Source: Hordeum vulgare subsp. vulgare
Taxonomy: Eukaryota > Streptophyta > Magnoliopsida > Poales > Poaceae
Reading direction: 5' to 3'
DNA length: 64,000 nt
Assembly (NCBI RefSeq): GCF_904849725.1
Contig: NC_058520.1
Coordinates: 535,608,083 to 535,672,082 of the forward strand
A program made the position numbers and the translations under genes. Positions 1-11,519 of the stretch are shown piece by piece (positions within the stretch are counted from its first letter, which is position 1; each line of letters opens with the position of its first letter). The notes beneath the pieces are model-generated. The model saw only the letters and a list, made by a program, of their open reading frames with translations, searched no databases and was not told the DNA's origin.

Positions 1-1080
1 ATTCAAGCAAATAGAGTAACCATTATTCTCTTTAAATGAATAATCGTATTGCAATAAACACGATCCAATCATGTTCATGCTTAACGCAAGCACCAAATAA
101 CAATTATTTAGGTTTAACACCAATCCTGATGGTAGAGGGAGCGTGCGACGTTTTGATCATATCAATCTTGGAAACACTTCCAACACGTATCGTCACCTCG
201 CCTTTAGCTAGTCTCCATTTATGCCATAGCTATCATTTCGTGTTACTAATTACTTAGCAATCGAACCGGTATCCAATACCCTCATGCTACTAGGAGTACT
301 AGTACACATCAACATCATGTAAATCAAATATACTTCTTTCGACTTTTGCCAGCCTTCTTATATACCAAGTATCTAGAGTTGCTCCGCCTCAGTGACTGTT
401 CCCCTCATTACAGAAGCACTTAGTCTCGGGTTTGGGTTTAATCTTGGGTCTCTTCATTAGTGCAGCAACTGTTTTGCCGGTTCACAAAGTATCCCTTCTA
501 GCCCCCTTTCTTGAAACTTAGTGGTTTTACTAACCATCAACTATTGATGCTCCTTCGTGATTTCTACTTTGGCGGTGTCAAAACATCGCGAATCGCTCAA
601 GGATCATTGTATCTATCCTTGATAGGTTATAGTTCATCACGAAGCCCTTACAGCTTGGTGGCAGTGACTTTGGAGAACCATCACTATCTCATCTGGAAGA
701 TTAAGTCCCACTTGATTCAAGCGATTGTCGTACTCAGACAATCTGAGGACACGCTCAACGATTGAGCTTTTCTCCTTTACTTTGTGGACAAATAATCTTG
801 TTGGAGGTCTCGTACCTCTTAACAAGGGCACAAGCATGAAATCACAATTTCATCTCTTTAGAACATCACTTATGTTCCGTGACGTTTCAAAACGTTTTCG
901 GCGCCTTGCTTCTAAGCCATTAAGTATTTTGCACTGAACTATCGTGTAGTCATCAGAAACGTGTATGTCGGATGTTCACAGCATCCACAGACGACGCTCG
1001 AGGTGCAGCACACCGAGTGGTGCATTAAGGACATAAGCCTTCTGCGCAGCAACGAGGACAATCCTATGCAAAATTTGCTA
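1..1080 (-). pseudogene. Decayed Copia gag-protease remnant
   Basis: Translating the minus strand in pieces gives recognisable parts of an Angela-type Gag: the region equivalent to the leader-gag junction near 1080-1120, a broken zinc knuckle near 400-430, and a protease-like Leu-Asp-Thr-Gly stretch near 260-275. Stops and frameshifts interrupt every frame, so no product is expected. The element continues past position 1. Confidence 0.7.
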
Positions 1081-2289
1081 CTATCAACTTTCAACTAAAT
1101 TTTCTCTAGGATCATATAAAAAACAGTAGAGCTATACCGCAAGCTACATCATAATTCGTAAAGACCATTAGACTATGGTCATGACAATTAGTTCAATTAA
1201 TCATATTACTTAAGAACTCCCACTCAAAAAGTACATCTCTCTAGTCATTTGAGTGGTACATGATCCAAATCCACTATCTCAAGTCCGATCATCACATGAG
1301 TCGAGGATAGTTTAAGTGGTAAGCATCTCTATGCTAATCATATCAACTATACCATTCATGCTCGACCTTTCGGTCTCATGTGTTCCGCGGCCATGTCTGC
1401 ACATGCTAGGCTCGTCAAGCTTAACCCGAGTGTTCTGCGTGTGCAACTGTTTTGCACCCGTTGTATGTGAACGTTGAGTCTATCACACCCGATCATCACG
1501 TGGTGTCTCGAAACGAAGAACTGTCGCAACGGTGCACAGTCGGGGAGAACACAATTTTGTCTTGAAATTTTAGTGAGAGATCACCTCATAATGCTACCGT
1601 CGTTCTAAGCAAGGTAAGGTGCATAAAGGATTAACATCACATGCAATTCATAAGTGACATGATATGGCCATCATCATGTGCTTCTTGATCTCCATCACCA
1701 AAGCACCGGCACGATCTTCTTGTCACCGGCGTCACACCATGATCTCCATCAACGTGTCGCCATCGGGGTTGTCGTGCTACTCATGCTATTACTACTAAAG
1801 CTACATCCTAGCAAAATAGTAAACGCATCTGCAAGCACAAACGTTAGTTTAAAGACAACCCTATGGCTCCTACCGGTTGCCGTACCATCGACGTGCAAGT
1901 CGATATTATCTATTACAACATGATCATTTCATACATCCAATATATCACATCACATTGTTGGCCATATCACATCACAAGCATACCCTGCAAAAACAAGTTA
2001 GACGTCCTCTAATTTTGTTGTTGCATGTTTTACATGGTGACCATGGGTATCTAGTAGGATCGCATCTTACTTACGCAAACACCACAACGGAGATATATGA
2101 ATTTGCTATTTAACCTCATCCAAGGACCTCCTCGGTCAATTCCGATTCAACTAAAGTTGGAGAAACTGACACCCGCCAGTCATCTTTGAGCAACGGAGTT
2201 ACTCGTAGTGATGAAACTAGTCTCTCGTAAGCGTACGAGTAATGTCGGTCCAAGCCGCTTCAATCCAACAATACCGCGGAATCTTTATA

Positions 2290-2750
2290 CTCAACGAACA
2301 CCTTCGGAGATACCCGTAGAGCATCTTTATAGTCACCCAATTACGTTGCGACGTTTGATACACACAAAGTATTCCTCCGGTGTCGGTGAGTTATATGATC
2401 TCATGGTCATAGGAACAAATACTTGACACGCAGAAAACAGTAGCAACAAAATGACACGATCAATATGCTACGTCTATTAGTTTGGGTCTAGTCCATCACG
2501 TGATTCTCCTAATGACGTGATCCAGTTATCAAGCAACAACACCTTGTTCATAATCAGAAGACCGTGACTATCTTTGATCAACTGGATAGCCAACTAGAGG
2601 CTTGCTAGGGACAGTGTTTTGTCTATGTATCCACACATGTATATAAGTCTTCATTCAATACAATTATAGCATGGAGAATAAACGAGTATCATGAACTAAG
2701 AAATATAATAATAACTAATTTATTATTGCCTCTAGGGCATATTTCCAACA
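2290..2750 (-). repeat. Truncated LTR (about 461 bp) joined directly to leader
   Basis: This is the first quarter or so of the LTR; the intact LTR of the same family at 32208-33945 is 1,738 bp. Near 2290 the sequence stops matching LTR and continues as leader found downstream of the primer binding site in the other copy. The 3' part of the LTR and the primer site are missing, consistent with an internal deletion of about 1.3 kb. The junction is placed by eye to within about 10 bp. Confidence 0.7.
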
Positions 2751-3788
2751 AACTTAGCCAATAGACAACGGTAATGAGCATAAAAATAACCCTACATTGG
2801 TCTGATTAAAATCATGCACATTAAACCTTTTAAAACTTTCTGGAATATTCTAAATCACCGTGGTGGCAGAATTAGAATAAAACATCATCCTTCTACATTA
2901 ATTCCATATCACCGTTGGGCAGAAATGGAAATAATGCACATAACTCATAAACAATGTGATGATAGTGTTGTCATTGCTCTTATTGAACAACTTTGCTAAG
3001 AAATAATCATCATCATTAACCATATTGTGGAAGAAATAGAAATATGCATTTCTCTATCCGTGCTTCGAAAATTGGTCACTTTGATACAAAATTTATCACA
3101 GATTTAAGCTTTAAACATAAGATGGCTCATACAATTATAGTATTGTTATCATCAACGTTGGTGAGAAAACAACAATACCATATTTAACTTTAAAACAAAC
3201 ATTTTCCTTTTGTCATAGCGGAAATTATTGGAATCTTATTTCACCCACAAGGGAAAAAACATTGCTAATAACAGTTCTTCCAATTAAATTTTCCCGTTGG
3301 TTCCAATTTAATTGGATGATTAAACATTTACTTTGCAGCGAAAAAACGTGAATATAAAAATTCATGCACCTTTACAGAAAATTATTCTGTTAAAATTAAA
3401 AATTCATGAACTTTATAATCTCTTTTATAAAATCCATGATTTTTCTTTTTGTGAAAATCTTTCTTTTATTTTCAAAACCCTTTCTTTTTCCTTCAGAAAA
3501 AAACATGTTACTATTACAGAAAAATATTCTGTCATAATTAAAAAATTCATGAACTTTATAATCCCTTTTATAAAATTCATGAACTTTCTTTTTCTGAAAA
3601 TCTTCTTTTATTTTCATAACCATTTAGTTTTCTTTTCAGAAAAATCAACATTGCTTTTACAGAAACTTCAAACATTTTTGTTTGCTATTATCTAAACATA
3701 TTTTCTTTGGAAAATATGCATAGAATTAACTATTTTCAAATCTGCCTCAAACTGGACAGATTAGCAACTCTCCTTTTTAAAAAAGAAA
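2751..3788. other. AT-rich intergenic DNA, no gene seen
   Basis: No coding pattern or transposon terminus was recognised. The right half holds a short tandem repeat, listed separately. ORFs here are low-complexity. Confidence 0.5.
3372..3660. repeat. Tandem repeat, about 142-bp unit, two copies
   Basis: The phrase TTACAGAAAA followed by TTCTGT recurs at 3372 and 3514, and TTACAGAAA again at 3657. In between, TTCATGAACTTTATAAT and TTCTTTTATTTTCA recur in the same order. The unit is AT-rich and diverged. It explains the Phe/Lys-rich ORFs on both strands. Confidence 0.7.
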
Positions 3789-4999
3789 TTGGCCAGGGCC
3801 TCTCTGGGTCGAAACTAGCCCAGCCACCCAGCACCAGAGCCTGGGGCATTGGCTTCTCCCAGCCCATTTCGGCTCAGGTGGCCCAACAGCCCGATCCGAC
3901 GCTAGGGTTAGGATCCTGACCGTCTATCTGAATCGAACGGCCGACCGGTTCTTTCGCTTGAACAAAACCGGCAGCATCAGGCGTGGGGAAACCCTCGATC
4001 CATTCTCTCCCTCCCCCACGCGTCGTTCTTTCTCGTGAGCGTAGCTCCTCCCGAACCTTTCTCGCGTCGCTCGTCTGGGCAGTGGCCTGTGACGCCTTGG
4101 CCTAGAACAGCCCGAGTGGCTGCAAGCCCCAGCCACCGGCCGCTGCGCGGCCAGCCCGTCCATTCCTATCGCACCGCTCGCTCCTAGAGCCTGCGAGCGA
4201 CAGCCGCCGGTGTCGGGGTCATGGACCGCCTCACCGCGCGCACATGCCCTCTCCTTCCTTCTCTCGCGCAGGCAACAACCAGATCCGACACCGTGCACTC
4301 CCCCCGGAGTGGCGTTCCCTTCTTGTCGCCCGAGCCCCGAGACAGCCCGCAACGACATTCCCTTCTCGTCGCCTCTTTCCTGCGCCTCTTTGCCTTGCTC
4401 GACCAGCCCCTCCTCCCCCTTCTACTTCTCAGAGAGAGACAGAGCGCCGGTATTAAGTTTTCGGCACCGTGGCCTCCCCTTTCGCCGGTTGCGCATTCCC
4501 TTGCGGGGAGCGCGTCGCCGTCGAGTGGGTTGGCCGTGGTGCCTCTTTTCCTTTCGTTCCGATGCGTCGTTGCCTCCCCTTCGCCGGTGGCGCGTTTTCC
4601 TTAGCGGAAGCGCGCCGCCGTCGAACGACGTGACAGCGGTGCATGTACTTTGCCCCCGGAGGGGTGGCTTTCTTTGCTTTCCATGTTATTCTTTGCTTTG
4701 CATGTTCCTCTCTTTTTTGTTTTTTTGTTTGCTTTTTCAGATTCAATCCAACCTTTTCTTTGCCCCCGAAGGGGTAGATTCTTTGCCCCGATAAGGGGTG
4801 GTGTTCTTCTTCCGAACGGCTTGGCTTGCCGATGCCCGTCCGGATCGAGAGGAACGACGCGGCCTTGCGGCGGCGCAACTTTTCCCAGTGAGGGACCTTT
4901 TCTTTCTACCCTGTTCTAGGGTTCCAAGGGAGGGGAAACTTTTCTTGTTGTTGTTTCATCTGAAAACACATCTAATGCCAACCTTGTTCATGATACCAT
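3789..4999 (-). other. GC-rich region, possible leader of the element whose LTR is at 5000-5385
   Basis: This abruptly GC-rich block lies next to the putative LTR and primer site at 4991-5385, on the side where an internal leader would be expected. It contains repeated pieces such as TTTGCCCC and GAAGGGG. Overlapping open frames exist on both strands, but none has a domain I recognise and they look like products of high GC. No Copia protein motif was found between here and 2751. Confidence 0.35.
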
Positions 5000-5385
5000 T
5001 GATAGATCTCGTGGATCTTAGGCTAGATGTGTTCGGTATGAAATAGTAGATTAATACCTTGTAGAGTGCTCGATGAGCTCCCTCCGGCGACCGTCATGAG
5101 GTGGTGACGATGGTGGGGAAGGAGAGAGAGATGCGGTAGCGGCGGTGATGGACTTCCCATCGCTTCAGTGCTACCCTCTGGATCAGATTAGGGTTGAGAG
5201 TGGGGAACCAGTGGCGGCGGCGAACCTCGTGTCATGTGCCATGGTCCCCACCTCCTCTATATAGCATTGCGCGATAGTGGCTCACCAGCCTTGTTTGGGC
5301 TGGATGCCCCCGATCAGGGCATGGGTCAAGGTTCCAATGGACCGTTGGGCCCATTGAACGAGAGATCAACCTAACATCTTCAACA
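5000..5385 (-). repeat. Putative Copia-type LTR (386 bp) with primer binding site
   Basis: On the minus strand the block begins TGTTGAAGATGTTAGG at 5385 and ends in TCA at 5000. It is followed after one base by TGGTATCATGAAC (4998-4986), whose first eight bases match the usual plant Met-tRNA primer site TGGTATCA. A TATA-like GCTATATAGAGG lies within it near 5260. The partner LTR is not visible, so this is either a truncated element or an LTR with residual internal sequence. Family unknown. Confidence 0.5.
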
Positions 5386-5919
5386 AACGCGTGATAGTAG
5401 AAATAGAGTTTTAGCGTGCGCGAACGTGTGGTAGCTTTAACAAAAAATATAAAATTTAGCGTTTTAGTAGTGGTGCTAAATTTACAAAGCGCATCTAACA
5501 CAAACACACTTCCCACACAAACATAAAACCAAAAAGATCAAACATACATAATATAAATCAACAATAAATAGTTTAATTATTATTCCAATTCAAATAAATA
5601 GTTTATGAATAAATACAATAAATAGTTTATTTTCAGTACATTAAATAATTCATATAACTTCAACTTGTACGTTGCCCATTTCATGACCACCACTTTTCGA
5701 CGAGGTCATTTAGAAGCTCATCATGCGTTTCGGCACGTCGAATGACATGATAGGAGGCAGGCCACCCTCGCAGCATTTGTCCGCACTCGCACGGGTCTTC
5801 CCATATAGCTGACATAGGGTTTGTGGCAAAGCCACCATTCATTATATTGATGATACATGTCACGCTAGATCATTGCACATTCTGGTACACTATTAGAGAC
5901 ATTCATATTGAGTCCTAGT
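5386..5919. other. Unassigned AT-rich DNA
   Basis: No gene or transposon end was recognised. Short imperfect repeats of AATAAATAGTTTA occur around 5560-5620. Confidence 0.4.
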
Positions 5920-7056
5920 TCTTCATATCGAGCTTTCATGAGTTGTAAGTAAATAAAAATATGATGATTATCATTATTAGAACATTGTCCCAGTGAGGAA
6001 AGGATGATGGAGACTATGATTCCTCCACAAGTTGAGAAGAGAATTTGGATGAAAAATAAAAATGAAGGAGCCCAAATGAGCCCACCAAAAAAGAGGGAGA
6101 CAAAAAAATGAATGAGAAAAAAAGAAAGAAGGGACTTTACTACTATCCTTTACCACACTTGTGTCTCAAATTGGCACCATGTTCCTCATATAGATAGTCT
6201 CATGATATGTCATTTTCATATGCTAGTGGGAATCATATTATCATTATTATAAACTTGGCTTGCATATTCTGATGACGGGCTTTCTCAAATGCCCGAGGTC
6301 ATCATGAACAAGCAAGTTGGATGCACACCCAACTTAACTTTATTTGAACTTTCATATACTTATAGATCTAGTGCATCATTTGCATGACAATCCCTACTCC
6401 TTGCATTGACATCTACTGATGGGCATCTCCATAGCCCGTTGGTAGGCATAGTTGATGTGAGAATATCTTCTCCACTTTTACCCATTTGATATCTACCACC
6501 GTATTCTATTCCACCTTATGTTATGTCCATTGCTCATGCTCATGTATTGCGTGAAGAATAAAAAGTTAATTCACTTTGAAAAAGTATGATCCAATTGCCT
6601 CACTTGGACACTGTGGTACCTGATATTTGTATTAATGTGGTGAAGACGGAGCCATGATTTGCTAATATGAAATATGAATGTGGATAAACACTCTTTTATG
6701 ACCGTATACTTTGAAAGATTAATGATTTTGTTGCTTGTGTTTATAATTATTACTATATTGATGTTTGGCAATTACTCATTTTTTTAATGAGCATACATGC
6801 AAAAGATTACATATTGGATATCATGTCACATAAAATTTTATCATTTATCTACTCGAGGACGAGCATGAATCAAGCTTGGGATGCTTGATACATCTCTAAC
6901 GTATCTATAATTTTTAATTGTTACATGTTGTTATGTTATCATCACATGGTACGTTTGGAGTCATAATTCATCAATTTATATTATTTTTCAGCACTTCGAT
7001 CATCCCCTTCTCACTTTACATATCTCTTTTTGGACATAAGTCTTTTAATTAACACA
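5920..7056 (+). mobile_element. Gypsy-type LTR retrotransposon remnant, 3' end and start of 3' LTR
   Basis: The stretch carries a purine-rich phrase AGCTTGGGATGCT just before TGATACATCTCTAACG at 6886, which looks like a polypurine-tract/LTR boundary of a common Triticeae Gypsy type (memory, not search). Upstream DNA is a purine-rich untranslated tail with no coding potential. The LTR is cut after about 170 bp near the Stowaway MITE at 7059. Confidence 0.5.
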
Positions 7057-7058
7057 TA

Positions 7059-7314
7059 CTCCCTCCGTCTGGTAATAAGTGTACCTTTTTCTTTTCCGTC
7101 AGTCAAACTAGTTAAACTTTGACTAATTTTATTAAAAAAATGCTAGCATTTATGACATTAAATTAGTATCAATAGATTTGTCTTTACATGAAGTTTTCAA
7201 ATATATCATTTTCATGCCATATATGTTGCTACTATTTTTTAAAAAGTTGGTCAAATTTTAAGTTTTTTAACTAAGTATAAATCTATATGTACACTTATTT
7301 GTGAACGGGGGAAG
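7059..7314. mobile_element. Stowaway-type MITE (256 bp)
   Basis: The termini are CTCCCTCCGTCTGGTAATAA and, inverted, TTATTTGTGAACGGGGGAAG, flanked by the dinucleotide TA on both sides (7057-7058 and 7315-7316). Both are hallmarks of Stowaway/Tc1-Mariner miniature elements. There is no coding capacity. It sits about 0.6 kb downstream of the transporter stop codon. Confidence 0.85.
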
Positions 7315-7316
7315 TA

Positions 7317-7896
7317 GTGTAGTATTAAGAATATACATGTACAATAATCGTACATTTGTTTCCACAAGACTAGAATGCGCACAATCAATACAATGTGCAT
7401 ACACACAAAGGATCACGTGGACAAAAAGGTAAAGTCATATAATATCAAAGCAATGCGTAGGCCGAGGATCCCAAGGATGATGCCACTTCATGTATCTAAC
7501 TTGTAAACAAGTTTTTTTTGTGTAGTTTTTTTTTGTGGGTAAAAAACAAAGGTTGTAATGACAAATTGCTAAAAGTTGGTGCTTCCAAGCTTTAAAACAA
7601 AGGTGGTGCTTCCAAGAATATAGGCTTGGTAATGTTCAATCTGTTGATTGCGATTTATGAAAATGGCAGTAAACCGAGAAGTATAGCATAACCAAAACAT
7701 TGAAAAGATAGTGAAAGTGTGAACCACAAAGTGAATGTTGTTGTATTCCCTCTCGAATAATCAAAGAGCAGTGATGCTATACGTACAAAAAGCATGTCGT
7801 GAACATCTTGCTCATGCTTGTGTAGGTAGCAACACATTATTCCACAACACAGAAAGATGGATAAAAGCAAACTCCAATCAGGCCGGCAATAACGAT
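7317..7896. other. 3' flank and probable 3'UTR of the transporter gene
   Basis: No other gene is visible. On the minus strand the sequence after the stop codon is AT-rich and contains AATAAT-like poly(A) signal candidates near 7845. The transcript end cannot be fixed from sequence. Confidence 0.45.
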
Positions 7897-9378
7897 AACT
7901 TAGACGTTCTGCGTGACGCCGCTGGGCGCCTTGTTGCGCGCCTGCAGGTTGGTTTCGTTGTCGGAGTACCAGCCGTGCTTGGAGGAGTCGTACTTCTCGC
8001 CATCGCCCCAGAGCGCGTAGGCCTCTTCGCCGTGCACCGCGTCGTCCCCGATGGCAAGCTCCTCCTCGGGCATCCGCAGCGGCACGATGAGGCGGACGAC
8101 GAGGCAGACGATGCTGGTGACCACCACGTTCCAGGAGATGATGAAGAGCGCGCCCACCACCTGCTTCAGGAACTGCTTGCCGCCGTTGCCGCCGTAGAAG
8201 GCGCCGCGGGAGTTGGTCACCGGCACGAACATGCCGCATAGCGTCGGCTCCGCGAAGAGCCCCGTGGTCGCTCCGCCGAGGAATCCCGCCACGGCGTGGG
8301 TGTGGAACACGCCTAGCGTGTCGTCCACGTGCATCAGCAGCCTGGAGCGCTTGTGCACGACCATCATGGTGAACCACGGGATGCTGCCGGACAGGATGCC
8401 CATCACGATCGCCGCCCACCCCTGGACGAGACCCGCGCCGGGAGTGATACAGACGAGGCCGGTGATCATGCCCTGGACGGCGCCGATGACGGAGGGCTTC
8501 TTGAAGAAGATGACGTCTAGGCAGGTCCATACGAGGAGGCTGGTCGCTGCGCAGATGTTGGTGTTGAGCACAGCGATGGAAGAGTCAATGTTGGCGGCGT
8601 AAGGGTCACCGCCGTTGAACCCAGCCCACCCCATCCAGAGTATGCCGGCGCCGGTCAGCATGAGGAGCACGTTGTTGGGCGGGAACCTCTCCCTGTCTTT
8701 GGTGGACCTGGGCCCAACCCAGTACGCGGCCGTGAACCCGGCGATCCCGGAGGAGAGGTGGATGACGTAGCCGCCGGAGTAGTCCATGACGCCCCACTGG
8801 AAGAGGAAGCCTCCGCCCCAGAGCGAGAAGGCGCCGATGGTGTAGGAGAATGTGAGCCAGAGCGGGACGAAGATCATCCACGCCCTGATGTTCATGCGGC
8901 CCAGCAGCGAGCCGGCGAGGAGGATGAGCGTGATGGCGGCGAAGACGCACTGGAAGTAGACCATGGAGGCCATGGGGTAATTCGGATTGATCCATGGCGT
9001 CTCGGTGCTGCCGTCCTTGAATAAGTGGGTGGACTCCGGCAGGACGGCCTGCATGAGGAGGAACTGCTGCCCGAGCGCCGGCCGGGCCTTGCCCCAGAAG
9101 GGGAGCAGCTTGTGGCCGAAGGACATGTTGTAGCCCCAGGTGACCCAGCAGAGCCACACGGCGGCGAAGGCGTAGAGCGCCATGAATGCCGAGTTCACGG
9201 CCCACTTCTTCTTCACGATGCTGCCGTAGAGGATCACCAGGCCGGGCATGCTCTGCAATCCCACCAGCGTCGCAGCGATCATCTGCCATGCGTTGTCGCC
9301 CTTGTTCAGCCATGGCGGCACCACTATGCCGCTGGGGGAGTACCCCGACGACATGTTGTAATCCGCGGCCGTCGCCAT
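7897..9378 (-). CDS. AMT: Ammonium transporter, AMT2/MEP subfamily
   Basis: A single uninterrupted ORF of 492 codons plus stop, the expected length for plant AMT2-type transporters, which move ammonium (probably as NH3 or NH3 plus H+) across the plasma membrane as trimers. About eleven hydrophobic segments are visible. The family signature [16 protein letters not shown] lies at residues 199-214. The pore twin histidines are His207 and His361 (in [12 protein letters not shown]). The cytosolic tail contains [17 protein letters not shown] (residues 444-460), typical of AMT2-like rather than AMT1 proteins. The ATG at 9378-9376 has A at -3 and G at +4 and is the first in frame. Base composition is strongly GC-rich, unlike all neighbours. 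A TATA box lies 119 bp upstream. I cannot tell AMT2;1 from the AMT3 group without alignment. I see no damaging change, so it is probably functional. Confidence 0.96.
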
Positions 9379-9496
9379 CTTGCTACTTCGACCGGCAGGC
9401 CCGCGCCGAGCTCGCCTGCACGTACTAGCTAGCTAGCCGGAGAAGCTACTGGCCGGTGTGACTGATGACTGGTGAAGCTAAGCTAGGATGTCGGTC

Positions 9497-9506
9497 TTAT
9501 ATATAG
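9497..9506 (-). promoter_or_regulatory. TATA box of the ammonium transporter gene
   Basis: The minus strand reads CTATATATAA here, 119 bp upstream of the ATG at 9378. With a start about 30 bp further on, the 5'UTR would be roughly 90 nt. The intervening sequence (9379-9490) has no other ATG in frame with the gene. Confidence 0.7.
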
Positions 9507-9801
9507 GAATCAGTATAGGGAGGTCCGTCATGTCCAAGGAAACATAGTCTGATCAGTGTCTCACATTGGGGCAAGGCCGACCAACGGCGGGCGTGCCGAG
9601 CTAGAGCATTGTTAAGTGGCTCGGCGAGGAGGTAGATCCTATGCCGCTAGGCTGTATCAATGAGCTGGGGCTCGGAGTTGCAGGGAGGAAGAAGATTCCA
9701 AGCACGGGGCGTTGGAACTGAAGGATGGACTATCTGTATCTAGCTTATTATGTAAAACACTAGTTTGCTTATCTTTTTTCTTCTTAGTAGAAAATGCCTA
9801 A
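9507..9801 (-). promoter_or_regulatory. Upstream flank of the transporter gene
   Basis: Non-coding. It is the proximal upstream region of the gene, ending at the Stowaway MITE at 9804. I see no strong cis-element. Confidence 0.4.
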
Positions 9802-9803
9802 TA

Positions 9804-9952
9804 CTCCCTCTTATTATAAATTTAAGTTTTTTCAATATTTTATTATGGACAACTTACGGATTAAAATGGTGATCAAGAATTCTAAAATGTGTCTATATAC
9901 ATCAAAATCAAATAAAAATCAAACATCTTATAGTATTTGTTAGCGGAGGGAA
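9804..9952. mobile_element. Stowaway-type MITE (149 bp)
   Basis: The ends are CTCCCTCTTATTATAAA and, inverted, TAGTATTTGTTAGCGGAGGGAA, with flanking TA at 9802-9803 and 9953-9954. It lies about 430 bp upstream of the transporter start codon, within its likely promoter region. Confidence 0.75.
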
Positions 9953-10024
9953 TATCATTTAGAATTTATATTTTTAGTAACATTGGAACGTTTGGAATCA
10001 CACTTTAGCTTTGCGCCCTCCGTT

Positions 10025-10990
10025 TTGGGAGCTTCTATTTGACGCTTTTTACATTACGTAGGAAACTATCACACAGGAGGTGTCTTGAAGGGTCGGCCGA
10101 TACACGCGGATCGCCTAAGTGGAGCAATCGAGCGCCATAGCGGGCAGTTGCTTTAGCGGCTTGATTTACTATAGTGCTTCCCGGTTTAGTTTAAAAAAAA
10201 GAAGTTAGAATTTTTTTGAACCTTGACATATTTTAAGAAATTCTGATCATTTTATGATTTTAGAAACAAATTTTTAAAAATAAGAAAAACAATACAAATT
10301 CTGAACAGTTTTTTAAAACATGATAGGTTTTTGTTAAAATTCCCAAACAATTTATAAAAGTGTAATATCTATTGAAGTTATATAAAACATAAAAACAGAA
10401 TATTTTCTGAAATTTCCATCCATATTTGAAAACACAAACATTTTCTGACACACGGACCTTTCAAAATTTTCTGAACAATTTTTAAAAATTCAAATGATAT
10501 TTAAAAACCATGCATATCTTTTCAAATACATTTTTAAAAATAAGAACAAATCTTAAAATTTCCAAACATATTTGAAAAAGGAAGAAAATGAGAACTTTTT
10601 GTATTTGTGAACAATTTTTTGAAAACATGGAACATTTGGAAAATTCCGAACAAGATATGAAAAACAATCTATTTGAAAAATTCTAGAACATATTTTGAAA
10701 CACACAAACATTTATTTGAAACTCAAACATTTTCTGGAATTTCATTTTTTTAAAAGGAACTATTATGAAAACTAAAAAAGGAAAAAAAAATTAAAATGGC
10801 CAGAATAAAACTGTAAAAAGAAACAATACGAAAATAAAACCAAAACTGTAGAAAACAGAAGGAACCTTCTAGAAGGTTTGCAAACCCAATTCGTACCCTA
10901 ACTGAAATTGGGCCGGTCCACCCGAGCGCTTAGTTGCAAATGTGTGGGAAACTCTGCCAGTTTGTGGCTTAATGCATCAAATAAGGTTTT
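10025..10990. repeat. AT-rich repetitive block, possible non-autonomous element (left copy)
   Basis: The core (10195-10850) is built from variants of GAACATTTTTGAAA and CCAAACATTTTT. The right flank (10886-10990) carries CGTACCCTAACTGAAATTGG and ends in TAATGCATCAAATAA. The left flank has TTCTATTTGACGC at about 10032, a partial inverse of that end. A related block with the same right flank is at 12100-12752. A Mutator- or foldback-like origin is possible but I could not confirm a target duplication. Confidence 0.4.
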
Positions 10991-11129
10991 TCGAACAACT
11001 CAATGGTTCGGAGTAAATTAAAGTTATGGTAACTCTTTGGTCATTATGGATGGTGAGGCGTGATCTCATACTACAAAAAACATACGCCAAAGCTCATTTG
11101 CTACTAGCCATTTTCATCTCGGATACTCC

Positions 11130-11360
11130 TTGGGGCCTCATTTGGTTACTAGGGAATTTATCCACTAGTGAAACAGATCCACACGTGAAATTGGTTTAAA
11201 CCATCATGTCACCAATCCCCCTCGTTACTCTGGTAGATTCGTTCCACGTGTGAAGGACGATTTTTTTTGACCCTATGGTTTGGAGTGGAACGTAGTGGAT
11301 TGACACGTGGATATTCCACGCATGGCCTAAACCAAACAAGTTTCTAGGCCTCACCCGATA
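11130..11360. mobile_element. Possible MITE with GGCCT...TTTGGTT ends
   Basis: Left GGGGCCTCATTTGGTTACTA and right AACCAAACAAG...TAGGCCTCA are inverted relative to each other and resemble grass MITE ends containing CCTGTTTGGTT. The interior holds three CACGTG boxes. Target duplication not resolved, so low confidence. Confidence 0.3.
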
Positions 11361-11519
11361 ACAGTTCCACGTCTCGATGATACACGTGGATCAAAATGAG
11401 ATCCCGGCTGATACGCGGGGGCCAGGCACAAACCAAACAAGGTCTGGAGGAGGACGTAAAGCAAGTGAATCGAGGTGGTATGCGGGAGCACTGGAATGCA
11501 TGGATACCACTACCACGTG
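11182..11519. promoter_or_regulatory. Cluster of five CACGTG G-box palindromes
   Basis: Exact CACGTG occurs at 11182-11187, 11245-11250, 11304-11309, 11383-11388 and 11514-11519, five in 338 bp. G-boxes bind bHLH and bZIP factors in plants. No intact gene starts nearby: the transporter lies about 1.8 kb away and reads away from the cluster. Any role is unproven. Confidence 0.5.

Larger units (their letters stand above)
1..2750 (-). mobile_element. Angela/BARE/WIS-type Copia LTR retrotransposon, 5' portion, cut by window edge
   Basis: The sequence ending at 2750 is the reverse complement of a terminus beginning TGTTGGAAATATGCCCTAGA, the same terminus that opens the plus-strand element at 32208. 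Reading the minus strand from 2750 gives a shortened LTR, an untranslated leader and a decayed gag-protease region that runs off the left edge. Long stretches of the leader match the leader of the second copy (33959-35003), which supports the assignment. The family name is from memory. No target duplication can be checked because the other end is outside the window. Confidence 0.88.

Noticed and set aside
3333..3695. Phe/Lys/Ile-rich 120-codon ORF
   Set aside because: Product of the AT-rich tandem repeat.
4210..4794. GC-rich ORFs of 120-190 codons on both strands
   Set aside because: Several frames are open at once, composition is low-complexity and no domain is visible. It is better explained as GC-rich transposon leader.
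7655..8530. 291-codon minus-strand ORF overlapping the transporter
   Set aside because: It is a shifted frame of the ammonium transporter gene (Arg/His-rich) and extends into its 3'UTR.
8606..9432. Other long ORFs on both strands over the transporter (for example 8606-9313 minus, 9025-9432 plus)
   Set aside because: Shadows caused by high GC at third positions of the real gene.
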